DNA from: Acetatifactor muris
GTDB taxonomy: Bacteria > Bacillota > Clostridia > Lachnospirales > Lachnospiraceae
DNA: 42,253 nt
Assembly: GCF_024623325.1 (NCBI RefSeq)
Contig: NZ_JANJZD010000039.1
Coordinates: 1 to 42,253, forward strand
Direction: 5' to 3'
Shown here: one piece after another, positions 17,278-24,105 of the stretch
How the letters are laid out: each line of letters starts with the position of its first letter
How positions within the stretch are numbered: position 1 is the stretch's first letter
Position numbers and translations under genes: made by a program
The notes under the pieces: generated by a model
Seen by the model: the letters and a program-made list of their open reading frames with translations, nothing else
Databases searched by the model: none
What the model was told of the DNA's origin: nothing

Positions 17278-18246
17278 ATGAATATCAGGACAAACTTAAT
17301 TCAAAGCGTGATTGGCGCGCTCAGTGGCAAGGCAGATGACAAAATCATTGATCTGGTACAGGATGTGCTTATCATTCAGCTCAATCGATATGAGCTGAAT
17401 GAACGGTGCACAGAGGTAGCAATCCGGGATGATACCGCGGAAGGAATACTGGGCAAGTACATAGCCACAAAGCGTATAGAGGGTAAGGCAGAAACCACCC
17501 TGCGGCGATACCGGGAACAGAATCTTGCATTGATAACTTATCTGGGGAAGCATCTGAATAAGATTACCACCAATGATATACGCTTTTACTTATCTGTTAA
17601 GCGTCAGCGGGATAAAGTCAGCAACCGGACTCTGGACGGCATGAGACGGTGTTATGCAAGCTTTTTTAAGTGGCGGCATAATCAGCCGTAATCCATGCGC
17701 CACATTGGCCCAGATAAAAAGCCGTAAGGTGGTAAAAAAGCCGTATTCCGCCGCGGAGATGGAACGGATCCGCAAGGCCTGCAGAAATGCCTGGAATCTG
17801 GCACTGGTGGACTTTATGTATTGTACTGGTTGCTGTGTGTCGGAAGTGGCAGGACTGGACATATCGGATGTAGATTTCGAGCGGATGGAATGTGTCGTGC
17901 TGGGGAAGGGAAACAAGGAACGGAAGGTGTATCTGACAGAAGTAGCAGCCATGCACCTGCAGGAGTACCTTAATAGCCGTTAGGATTCCTGCGAAGCACT
18001 GTTTGCAGGAAGAGGGAAGCGGCTGGGGAAAATGGAATCGAAGCTATTGTAAAGAATCTGGGAAGGATGTCAGGGGTAGAAAAATACACATCCGCATCGA
18101 TACCGCAGGACTTTGGCCACAAATCTGCTAGACAGGGGGATGAATATACAGGACGTGGCTGCCATACTGGGCCATGCAGACCTTAAAACCACACAGATTT
18201 ACTGTTATATCAGTTAAAGGCAGCTTATTGTAAGTTTGCGGCATAA
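17278..18246 (+). pseudogene. Decayed tyrosine recombinase
   Basis: This is a broken relative of the intact recombinase at 19381. The first part (ATG 17278, GGAGG ribosome site) matches it to KVSNRTLDGMRRCYASFFKW, then the frame shifts near 17680. The middle part (to 17983) matches RNPCATLAQIKSRKVVKKPY and GKGNKERKVYLTEVAAM, ends in a TAG, and continues in other frames through MNIQDV.AILGHADLKTT to a final CKFAA stop at 18246. The first catalytic arginine is also lost (CTGCCVSEVAGLD instead of STGCRVSEVAQLD). It is more GC-rich than the intact copy, so it was probably acquired separately rather than duplicated in place. Confidence 0.88.
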
Positions 18247-18361
18247 ATAAGGTAATAAATAGGGTGGTGATGACTCCGGGGAAGCTCCGGAGCTTTTAGT
18301 ATGCAAAGGTTTTAGAGCTTTGTTACACCGGTGCAACTGCAGGCCAGCAGACAGGCATCAA

Positions 18362-18374
18362 TTAAACACGGGAA
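18362..18374 (+). repeat. Inversion site 3 (forward)
   Basis: TTAAACACGGGAA, forward; left end of segment B (18362-19139), in frame L-N-T-G with cassette B-forward. Confidence 0.85.
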
Positions 18375-18709
18375 GAAATTATGTCAGACTTCCACTTTCC
18401 TGGTATAATGAGGAATTCATCGAATTAATTTCAGATAGTTTCTGTGAAAAAACAAACAATATAGTTCATATTTATATTCATTTCAGAACAAAATCAGGTT
18501 TTGATATGACTTCAACTGCATTTTTATTACCAGAAGGATTTCGGCCTAAAACTGATTTTTATCAAGCAGGAATTATTTTTTCAAGTGCTTCCACATGTGG
18601 CAATAGACAAAGTGTTCCATTTTGCAAAATTATGAATACAGGTCACATTGCGATTTTAGCGGAAAACGGAGATTGGATTTTCATAAATACAAATTATATA
18701 TGTGAATGA
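18362..18709 (+). CDS. Silent tail-fibre tip cassette B-forward
   Basis: A promoterless cassette of 116 codons from the site at 18362. A frame can be extended back to an ATG at 18320, but the added residues come from debris behind the recombinase pseudogene. The domain has IVHIYIHFRTKSG, FLLPEGFRPKTDFYQAGIIF and GHIAILAENGDW, close in layout to cassette A-reverse. Inferred to be a receptor-binding tip domain that is silent in this orientation. It ends 34 bp from the convergent cassette B-reverse. Confidence 0.72.
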   Translation, partial: LNTGRNYVRLPLSWYNEEFIELISDSFCEKTNNIVHIYIHFRTKSGFDMTSTAFLLPEGFRPKTDFYQAGIIFSSASTCGNRQSVPFCKIMNTGHIAILAENGDWIFINTNYICE

Positions 18710-18743
18710 TTTAAATAAGTTAACATATAGCATTCCGATCTTG

Positions 18744-19142
18744 TCATTCGTATTTTACTTGGTAGGAAAATGAAATTATGCACGTTTGATTAGGCGGCGC
18801 CCACAATCTAATTTTTCCACTTTCATCTATATATATGTAACATAAGTTCCCTGTAATTTGGGGTCCTAAAGCACTAGAATCATAAGCAATTCCTGGAAAA
18901 TATAATGATGCATTAGGTAATAATGGCTTAAAAGGTGGGAATAAAAAGATATTATTTCCGTCCAAAAATTCATTAACGCTTATCACAAAATTTCCATAGC
19001 AAATTTTGTCTCTCTCAATTAAAGAGCCGGTTAAAAATACTATATTATTTTTAATTGTACTGTTATACCACGGTAATGTGTCACTTTCTGAACTGTTGGT
19101 CAATCTTTGATAAATGACAGGTGCTTTTCCCGTGTTTAACAT
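18744..19142 (-). CDS. Silent tail-fibre tip cassette B-reverse
   Basis: Starting M-L-N-T-G at the site, this 132-residue frame contains NSTIKNNIVFLTGSLIE, GNNIFLFPPFKPLLPNAS and KIRLWAPPNQTCIISFSY. It has the same order of elements as the LP(E/K)GxRP cassettes but is more divergent (FPPFKP in place of LPEGFRP). The ATG directly before LNTG is shared with site 1 (CTATG-TTAAAC), but no ribosome site precedes it, so I treat it as a silent cassette rather than a free-standing gene. Confidence 0.7.
   Translation of the reverse strand: MLNTGKAPVIYQRLTNSSESDTLPWYNSTIKNNIVFLTGSLIERDKICYGNFVISVNEFLDGNNIFLFPPFKPLLPNASLYFPGIAYDSSALGPQITGNLCYIYIDESGKIRLWAPPNQTCIISFSYQVKYE
19127..19139 (-). repeat. Inversion site 4 (reverse)
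   Basis: TTCCCGTGTTTAA, reverse; right end of segment B, 242 bp before the intact recombinase gene. Confidence 0.85.
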
Positions 19143-19286
19143 AGTTGCAAATGAATTTATAAATTGATAATGTAAAATTTATAAAAATTTTATAGATTAT
19201 TTCATCATTTACATCCAGATTTCCCATATTTCAATTGTACATGAAAAAATATAAAACAGAAAGAGAAGTATGCTATGCATGGCATA

Positions 19287-19300
19287 CGAACGTACATTCG
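19287..19300 (+). promoter_or_regulatory. LexA-box-like palindrome upstream of the recombinase
   Basis: CGAACGTACATTCG matches the Gram-positive LexA (DinR) consensus CGAACRNRYGTTYG at 13 of 14 positions. It lies 81 bp before the recombinase start in an otherwise gene-free AT-rich leader. If functional, recombinase expression would rise with DNA damage, together with prophage induction. Confidence 0.5.
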
Positions 19301-19380
19301 ATTTTTGCGTTTCCATGCAAATTAACGGAAGACATAGGCAATCTTCTAAATTTTACTAATTTCATGGGAAGGAGCGTTGA

Positions 19381-20397
19381 GTGCCTATCTCAACAAAAAT
19401 AAAAATGGATATTAGATTAAACATCATTCAAGCAATTGTAAATCATCTTGTAAAAAGGGTGGACAATGAAACTATAAACATAATACAAGATATTTTAACA
19501 ATTGAACTTAATAATTATGAACTACAGGAAAGATGTACCCAAATTATTGTACGTGATAATAGTAATGAAAACTTATTAAAGAAATATATTGCGACAAAAA
19601 GAGTTGAAGGTGCTTCGGATGCTACCCTTAAAAGATACAAAGAACAAAATATTGCACTTTTAAATTATATTGGAAAACCAATCAAAGAGATAACTACATA
19701 TGACATTAGATTTTATCTTTCTATTAAAAGAGATAGAGATAAAGTTAGTAATAGAACTTTAGATGGAATGAGAAGATGCTATAATAGCTTTTTTAAATGG
19801 TTGACCACTGAAGAATTTATATCTAAAAACCCATGTGCTTCGTTATCACAAATTAAATATAAGAAAACTGTTAAAAAACCGTATTCTGCAACTGAAATGG
19901 AAAAATTACGAAATGCATGTGAAAATGCTAGGGATCTCGCATTAGTAGAATTTTTGTATTCGACGGGATGCCGTGTAAGTGAAGTGGCACAACTTGATAT
20001 TATGGATATTGATTTTGAAAATATGCAATGTACAGTACTCGGGAAAGGTAATAAAGAACGAATTGTATACATGACTGAGGTTGCAAATATGTATTTACAA
20101 GAATATATATGTGGAAGAAAGGATTTTTCTGAGGCTTTATTTATCGGTAAAGGTGGTAAACGATTAAGTAAAAATGGTATAGAAGTACTATTAAAAAGAT
20201 TGGGTAAAAAAGCTAATGTTGAAAATGTCCATCCGCATAGGTATAGAAGAACTTTAGCAACGAATTTACTTGACCATGGAATGAATATTCAGGATGTTGC
20301 CACAATATTAGGACATGCAGATTTGAAAACCACTCAGGTATATTGTTATATTAGCCAAAAGAACGTACAAAATTCATATCGAAAATTTGCTTCTTAA
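19381..20397 (+). CDS. Tyrosine recombinase, probable DNA invertase of the tail-fibre shufflon
   Basis: A 338-residue tyrosine recombinase. Residues about 70-155 form the core-binding (SAM-like) domain (ATLKRYKEQNIALLNYIG), and 165-335 the catalytic domain. Arg I is in STGCRVSEVAQLD, the Lys in VLGKGNKER, His-Arg II in HPHRYRRTLATNLL, then GHADLKTTQVY with the nucleophilic Tyr. All key residues are present. The GTG at 19381 fits the ribosome site GGAAGGAG; the next ATG (19405) is too far from it. It sits between invertible segments B and C, so larger inversions would carry it along. It could also serve as, or derive from, the phage integrase: no other intact integrase is in the window. Confidence 0.9.
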   Translation: MPISTKIKMDIRLNIIQAIVNHLVKRVDNETINIIQDILTIELNNYELQERCTQIIVRDNSNENLLKKYIATKRVEGASDATLKRYKEQNIALLNYIGKPIKEITTYDIRFYLSIKRDRDKVSNRTLDGMRRCYNSFFKWLTTEEFISKNPCASLSQIKYKKTVKKPYSATEMEKLRNACENARDLALVEFLYSTGCRVSEVAQLDIMDIDFENMQCTVLGKGNKERIVYMTEVANMYLQEYICGRKDFSEALFIGKGGKRLSKNGIEVLLKRLGKKANVENVHPHRYRRTLATNLLDHGMNIQDVATILGHADLKTTQVYCYISQKNVQNSYRKFAS

Positions 20398-20425
20398 AAT
20401 TTTGATAAATAAAAATCGTAAAAAA

Positions 20426-20473
20426 TAGGTTACCACATTTTATGTTTTTCTATAATGTAAATGTGATAACCTA
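20426..20473. terminator. Long hairpin behind the recombinase gene
   Basis: TAGGTTACCACATTT and AAATGTGATAACCTA pair over 15 bp with one mismatch. It lacks a clear T run on the plus side, so it may be a bidirectional terminator or a structure between convergent genes. Confidence 0.5.
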
Positions 20474-20482
20474 ATTGTGGTG

Positions 20483-20806
20483 CTATTTATTATTTAATGG
20501 CATTCGTAAAAATTCTTTCCTAAATAATTTGTAAAATCCCATTTTTACATTTACTACCAAGTCTGTAATACATTCACCAATTGTGCATAAAATCGTAGAT
20601 ATTAGTACTTGAACTGAGTAATCTAAATCTTATCCCAATACATTATTTTGAGTATCAATACACAAAATACTTAATGTTTCCACCAGTAAAAACATAGAAA
20701 TATGAGCCCATTGCCTGTAAACATATTCTATACCATAGTATATAGCCCCACATAATATAATTAATACAGATTTTCGGATTAAGTGTTTTATTATACTATT
20801 TTTATT
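20483..20806 (-). pseudogene. Broken membrane protein, holin-like region
   Basis: Directly after the 20814-21575 gene, the minus strand holds a frame without start codon, interrupted by one stop. It reads SVLIILCGAIYYGIEYVYRQ, then a hydrophobic stretch, a TAA after NNVLG, then LISTILCTIGECITDLVVNV and a final KLFRKEFLRMPLNNK. Several membrane helices and this position at the end of the tail operon resemble the multi-pass holin-like membrane proteins of Lachnospiraceae prophages (often labelled ABC transporter type IV). No alignment was possible, so the family is tentative; the decay is directly visible. Confidence 0.5.
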
Positions 20807-20813
20807 CGTTTAA

Positions 20814-21575
20814 CTATTCTGTCCTTAATAATGTATTCATACCAACTTTAACTTGCTCCATAGCCGAATTATAAGTATCCAGATATTCACCAGTTAAATC
20901 AATACCATATTCAATGGCATCAATATCTTCTGCTTTATCTAAAGTACTAATATACATTTTAAGTTGATTAAAATAAGTAATATGATGCATTTTATTTATG
21001 GTAGCTGTAGTATATAATTCGATAATCTGTTCCATAGTATACAATTTACAGCTATTCCCATCTGAATGATAATACATAGGAACATTTGCTTGTATAACCA
21101 AATCAAATATTTCTTTAAGATTCATCTGATCTTCTTCAGTATAACTGAAATGTTCTATAGTTCCATCAATATTTATGTCCACACCACTAGTAATATTAGT
21201 ATTACATATTTTAGAAAATTTTGATATTTTTAATAACTTTAACTCATCAACAGTAGGGACATAAGGTTCGGGGAGAAAATCAATATAATTTTCATCAGAT
21301 ATTTCAGGTATTTGAGATTCAATATATATGTCATTAGAGTTATTAGTTAAAATGTATGTTAACTCATCTATTTTTCTATATAGATACTTCATTTCACTAA
21401 AATCAGATTGTTCTATATAATTATGTTCATTTAATTCTCTAAAACCACTTAATAGAATTGAAACGTGTGGAACTTCAACCTTATTTTTAAATTGTATTTT
21501 TATATGGTTTGATTCTTCAAATGATAAATTAGCATTTACATGATTTTCAGTTCCGATAAATCTTATAATTGACAT
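20814..21575 (-). CDS. Phage tail-associated protein of unknown function (DUF4376-like)
   Basis: A 253-residue protein with ribosome site GAAAGGAAA before the ATG at 21575. The C-terminal half (KLLKISKFSKICNTNI, then FSYTEEDQMNLKEIFDL, YHSDGNSCKLYTMEQIIELY) matches the pattern of DUF4376-like domains seen at the ends of tail-fibre or tail-assembly genes. The N-terminal 90 residues are unlike known folds. It lies on the same strand as the tail operon but is now cut off from it by invertible segments C and D. It may be the original last gene after the fibre, or a fibre chaperone; this is inference. Confidence 0.6.
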   Translation of the reverse strand: MSIIRFIGTENHVNANLSFEESNHIKIQFKNKVEVPHVSILLSGFRELNEHNYIEQSDFSEMKYLYRKIDELTYILTNNSNDIYIESQIPEISDENYIDFLPEPYVPTVDELKLLKISKFSKICNTNITSGVDINIDGTIEHFSYTEEDQMNLKEIFDLVIQANVPMYYHSDGNSCKLYTMEQIIELYTTATINKMHHITYFNQLKMYISTLDKAEDIDAIEYGIDLTGEYLDTYNSAMEQVKVGMNTLLRTE

Positions 21576-21644
21576 TATAGTAATTTCCTTTCTTTATTTT
21601 GAAAGAATATTACAAAAATATTACATTTTTTCTTTATAAATGGA

Positions 21645-21657
21645 TAAAACACGGGAA
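21645..21657 (+). repeat. Inversion site 5 (forward, variant)
   Basis: TAAAACACGGGAA; one base differs from the usual form, turning the Leu codon TTA into the stop TAA, so the frame reads stop-N-T-G. Left end of segment C (21645-22759). The change would matter only if this base is kept on the fibre side after strand exchange. Confidence 0.8.
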
Positions 21658-22235
21658 TGAAATATACCGTATACGGCGGTAGCGATGGCGATGTACAAAA
21701 GGCTATCAAAGACAACTGGGACACTATGCCTACAGGTACATATAATGCACTTGTAATGTGCGGAAATTCATGGTGTGCGACTGTTGTAAAAAACTCAAAC
21801 AAATATGGCTCGGTTCTTCTTCATTCATATGCGCTTTCTACTGTAATAAGAATGCGCATCCTGAATGGAACATGGAGTGTCGATACTTTAGCAAATGATG
21901 ATCGTCTGGGGGATGATTACGGGCCTATTGCTATTACTCCAGACGTTGATGCAACAGTATTTGAGAGTAGCGATTCGTGGCTACAGAAGAAAAACGGTAT
22001 TGTTGTAGTCCATGTATATGGACGAGTTAACACAAACACTGTATTTACTTTATTAACATTGCCCAAAGGCTTACGCCCATGGGCACATGTACATGCAGAT
22101 GGAGCAATTATTTATAATGACATTGGCAACGTTTCGTCAAGTGGAACTATACAGGATAATGGCTTGATCAGGATAAGTGGTCAGGCCGGAAAATGGATCT
22201 CTTTTACAATTACCTATCCTGCATATAATAGTTAA
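21657..22235 (+). CDS. Silent tail-fibre tip cassette C-forward
   Basis: Reads N-T-G-M from the site and codes for 192 residues from the ATG at 21657. The first 80 residues (YGGSDGDVQKAIKDNWDTMP, then GTYNALVMCGNSW) form an extra domain that cassette A-forward lacks. The rest (GDDYGPIAITPDVDATVFES, LLTLPKGLRPWAHV, ISGQAGKWISFTITYPA) is closely related to cassette A-forward. No ribosome site precedes the ATG. Cassette A therefore looks like a shortened relative of this one, showing that whole domains are exchanged in this locus. Confidence 0.75.
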   Translation: MKYTVYGGSDGDVQKAIKDNWDTMPTGTYNALVMCGNSWCATVVKNSNKYGSVLLHSYALSTVIRMRILNGTWSVDTLANDDRLGDDYGPIAITPDVDATVFESSDSWLQKKNGIVVVHVYGRVNTNTVFTLLTLPKGLRPWAHVHADGAIIYNDIGNVSSSGTIQDNGLIRISGQAGKWISFTITYPAYNS

Positions 22236-22759
22236 TTAGAAATTTTATACCAGTCATACCACTTACCTTCTGCATCTCGAAATCTTATCCAAGACTGCAT
22301 GTACGAGGTCTGACGTTGCAAAATATAACTTCCACTGTTGATTACTTCAAACACGCAGGCTTGCCTAAATGCAAAATTTGTTGATGATTGAACATTCGCG
22401 GAATAAAATGAGTATATGCCGGGTGTAAGTAAAGTATTTGCATCTGCATTCGCGGGAATGAAGCGTTGTCTTCCTCCAACAGCAAAATCTTCCCATCCAC
22501 TCCATGTAATGTTATAAAGATAATTAATCCATATTTTACGGTCTGCCGGACAGATCACCAATATAAATTCTTCATCTGAAACATTTGATTTTATAACATA
22601 TAAACGTCCACCTCGAGTAATAATTGGAGGCGCATCAGGCAATTTGTTCGCATTTTCCGAAGTAATAGCATAAAATCCAGTAGGCGCGGAGGCTAAAGAT
22701 GGATATTTTGCTATATCATACTTCGTAAAATTTTTAAAGGTTCCCATTCCCGTGTTTTG
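22232..22759 (-). CDS. Silent tail-fibre tip cassette C-reverse (pyocin-knob-like end)
   Basis: From the reverse site (Q-N-T-G-M-G) the frame runs 176 codons to 22232 and overlaps the end of C-forward by four bases. The C-terminal 75 residues (NADANTLLTPGIYSFYSANV, SYILQRQTS, SWIRFRDAEGKWYDWYKI) have the 'pyocin knob' pattern common at phage fibre tips and are plainly related to the expressed tip at 23398-23658. A preceding domain (YPSLASAPTGFYAIT, then RGGRLYVIKSNVSD) is also knob-like, so this cassette carries two such units. Confidence 0.75.
   Translation of the reverse strand, partial: QNTGMGTFKNFTKYDIAKYPSLASAPTGFYAITSENANKLPDAPPIITRGGRLYVIKSNVSDEEFILVICPADRKIWINYLYNITWSGWEDFAVGGRQRFIPANADANTLLTPGIYSFYSANVQSSTNFAFRQACVFEVINSGSYILQRQTSYMQSWIRFRDAEGKWYDWYKISN
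22747..22759 (-). repeat. Inversion site 6 (reverse, variant)
   Basis: TTCCCGTGTTTTG, reverse; two end bases differ from the main form (CAAAACACGGGAA on the minus strand), giving Q-N-T-G. Right end of segment C. Confidence 0.78.
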
Positions 22760-23074
22760 TACAGTATATTATTTATGGTAAATAATATGTAATGTAATAT
22801 TATTGTAATATTTATACGACTATTAATAATAAAGTTAAACTTTAAAATGATATTTGTAAATTTATTTATGTGTTTTTTTATTTGGAATTAAGGCGCAAAA
22901 TAATTTCCCAAAATTTAGATAAAAAATATAATTTGTGTATGGTTATTTTTTACTATATTAATTTTATATATTTAATTATAAAAGCTTATATCCCAATAAG
23001 ATATAGTTGCAAACAACATTTTGACAGATTAAAAGTATAAGTGTTTCAATAAATCAAAAACAAACATATGTTCA
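22760..23074. other. AT-rich spacer between segments C and D
   Basis: No gene or gene remnant recognised. The right end carries AAACATATGTTC (23062-23073), directly next to site 7, which matches the core of a LexA box (GAAC-N4-GTTC) with one mismatch and repeats the sequence next to site 9. Confidence 0.5.
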
Positions 23075-23087
23075 TTAAACACGGGAA
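23075..23087 (+). repeat. Inversion site 7 (forward)
   Basis: TTAAACACGGGAA, forward; left end of segment D (23075-23658). Its left flank ACATATGTTCA is nearly identical to that of site 9, which may mark the recombinase arm sequence. Confidence 0.85.
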
Positions 23088-23362
23088 CTATTTACCTCGG
23101 AACAATAGACCATGTATTAACAGATTCAGAAATAGGAAATATAGCCAAAATATATAATATACCGGACTTTAAAGCATATATCGCAGTTATGCTTCCAATA
23201 GTGGAAGAGCCATTTTTGCAAGCAGGTGGCTCACATGTAGTGTTTGGAATGGAATATGGTATTCATAAATGGGGCTTTCAGATGTCGTTTGGCTATCTTA
23301 TAAAGCATCGAATCCTCAGTAATGGAGTATGGGGAGGCTGGAAAAACGTAACAATGAGTTAA
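23075..23362 (+). CDS. Silent tail-fibre tip cassette D-forward (no start codon)
   Basis: A 95-residue open frame beginning L-N-T-G-T-I-Y-L-G at site 7 and ending at the TAA 23360-23362. It has no usable start codon and no ribosome site, so it can be translated only as a fusion. Sequence includes YLGTIDHVLTDSEIGNIAKI, FKAYIAVMLP, FGMEYGIHKWGFQMSFGYLI and ends SNGVWGGWKN, the last resembling the W-x-x-W ending of knob-type tips. Because it is start-less, it is the clearest evidence that these frames are cassettes and not independent genes. Confidence 0.72.
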   Translation, partial: LNTGTIYLGTIDHVLTDSEIGNIAKIYNIPDFKAYIAVMLPIVEEPFLQAGGSHVVFGMEYGIHKWGFQMSFGYLIKHRILSNGVWGGWKNVTMS

Positions 23363-23397
23363 TAATGCTACAGATAAGGGAGCCTATTATTGTACTC

Positions 23398-23889
23398 TTA
23401 CCCTATCTGATACCAATCGTACCAGACCTTATGTGAATCACGGAATCTTACCCAGCATTGTTCAATTCCGGTCTGTCGCTGTATAACGTATCCAGCCGCC
23501 CCAACAATAACTTCTAATACAGAGGAATTTTTGAATGCAAAATTTATCGAAGATTGTGAATTAGCATTATAAAGTTCATATGTTCCCGTTGAAACTATTG
23601 TATTCGCATCTGCTTTTTCTCCAATTGCTCCTCGATAAATAAGACTTCCCGTGTTTAATGTAGTAACTTGATCCTGTAAACTCTTACCAGCTTTCGCACT
23701 TAATGCAACATTTGAACTGGTAGCGGTGAGAGAATCTGTAATACCATCTATTGCCCCCAATTTTGTTTGCGCTGTTTTATTGTCATCAAAATGCACTGTG
23801 TTTGAACTTGTCCATTGTGAACATAATTTGTAGCCATTATCAGATAGGATATACCTTTTATATTTACCATATCCGCTTAAAATACTCAT
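23398..23889 (-). CDS. Tail-fibre tip protein, expressed shufflon product
   Basis: A 163-residue protein and, in this DNA arrangement, the best-placed expressed fibre gene. GAGGAGG stands seven bases before the ATG at 23889, and the start overlaps the stop of the gene before it. Residues 1-77 are a constant module (ILSGYGKYKRYILSDNGYKL near the start, then ALSAKAGKSLQDQVTT). Residues 78-81 are L-N-T-G, encoded by inversion site 8. Residues 82-163 are the variable tip, ending VRFRDSHKVWYDWYQIG, a pyocin-knob-type domain closely related to cassette C-reverse. It lies at the end of the Dit-Tal-BppU operon and probably forms the host-contacting tip. Confidence 0.85.
   Translation of the reverse strand: MSILSGYGKYKRYILSDNGYKLCSQWTSSNTVHFDDNKTAQTKLGAIDGITDSLTATSSNVALSAKAGKSLQDQVTTLNTGSLIYRGAIGEKADANTIVSTGTYELYNANSQSSINFAFKNSSVLEVIVGAAGYVIQRQTGIEQCWVRFRDSHKVWYDWYQIG
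23646..23658 (-). repeat. Inversion site 8 (reverse, inside the fibre gene)
   Basis: TTCCCGTGTTTAA, reverse; lies between the constant N-terminus and the variable tip of the fibre gene, so it is the likely expression site. Inversion with site 7, 5, 3 or 1 would bring cassette D, C, B or A-forward into frame. Confidence 0.88.
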
Positions 23890-24086
23890 CTTGTTTCCTC
23901 CTCATTACATGGTTGTATCCAAAATTTTTTGTTATGTAGAGTCATCCATTCTGGTGATGGCTTCACAAAACCATAATATTCGTCTTCTTTTGCAATAAAA
24001 TTATTTAAGCTCCATAAAAATAATTTGCCTTTTACGTTGAAAAAAGCATCCTTCAGTGAGGGATGCTCTGACTCGTTATGTCTCAT
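23886..24086 (-). CDS. Small tail-operon protein, function unknown
   Basis: A 66-residue protein between the BppU-like fibre gene and the fibre tip gene, with ribosome site AGGAGAAA and coupled start/stop with the next gene. It is rich in aromatic residues (FFNVKGKLFLWSLNNF, EYYGFVKPSPEWMTLH). No family recognised. Its place suggests a small baseplate or fibre-linking protein, or a chaperone for the fibre tip. Confidence 0.7.
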   Translation of the reverse strand: MRHNESEHPSLKDAFFNVKGKLFLWSLNNFIAKEDEYYGFVKPSPEWMTLHNKKFWIQPCNEEETR

Positions 24087-24105
24087 TTATTTCTCCTATT
24101 TTTAA

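Noticed and set aside
21575..21802. 75-codon minus-strand frame overlapping cassette C-forward
   Set aside because: It crosses inversion site 5 against the direction of the cassette and lies opposite a conserved cassette domain.
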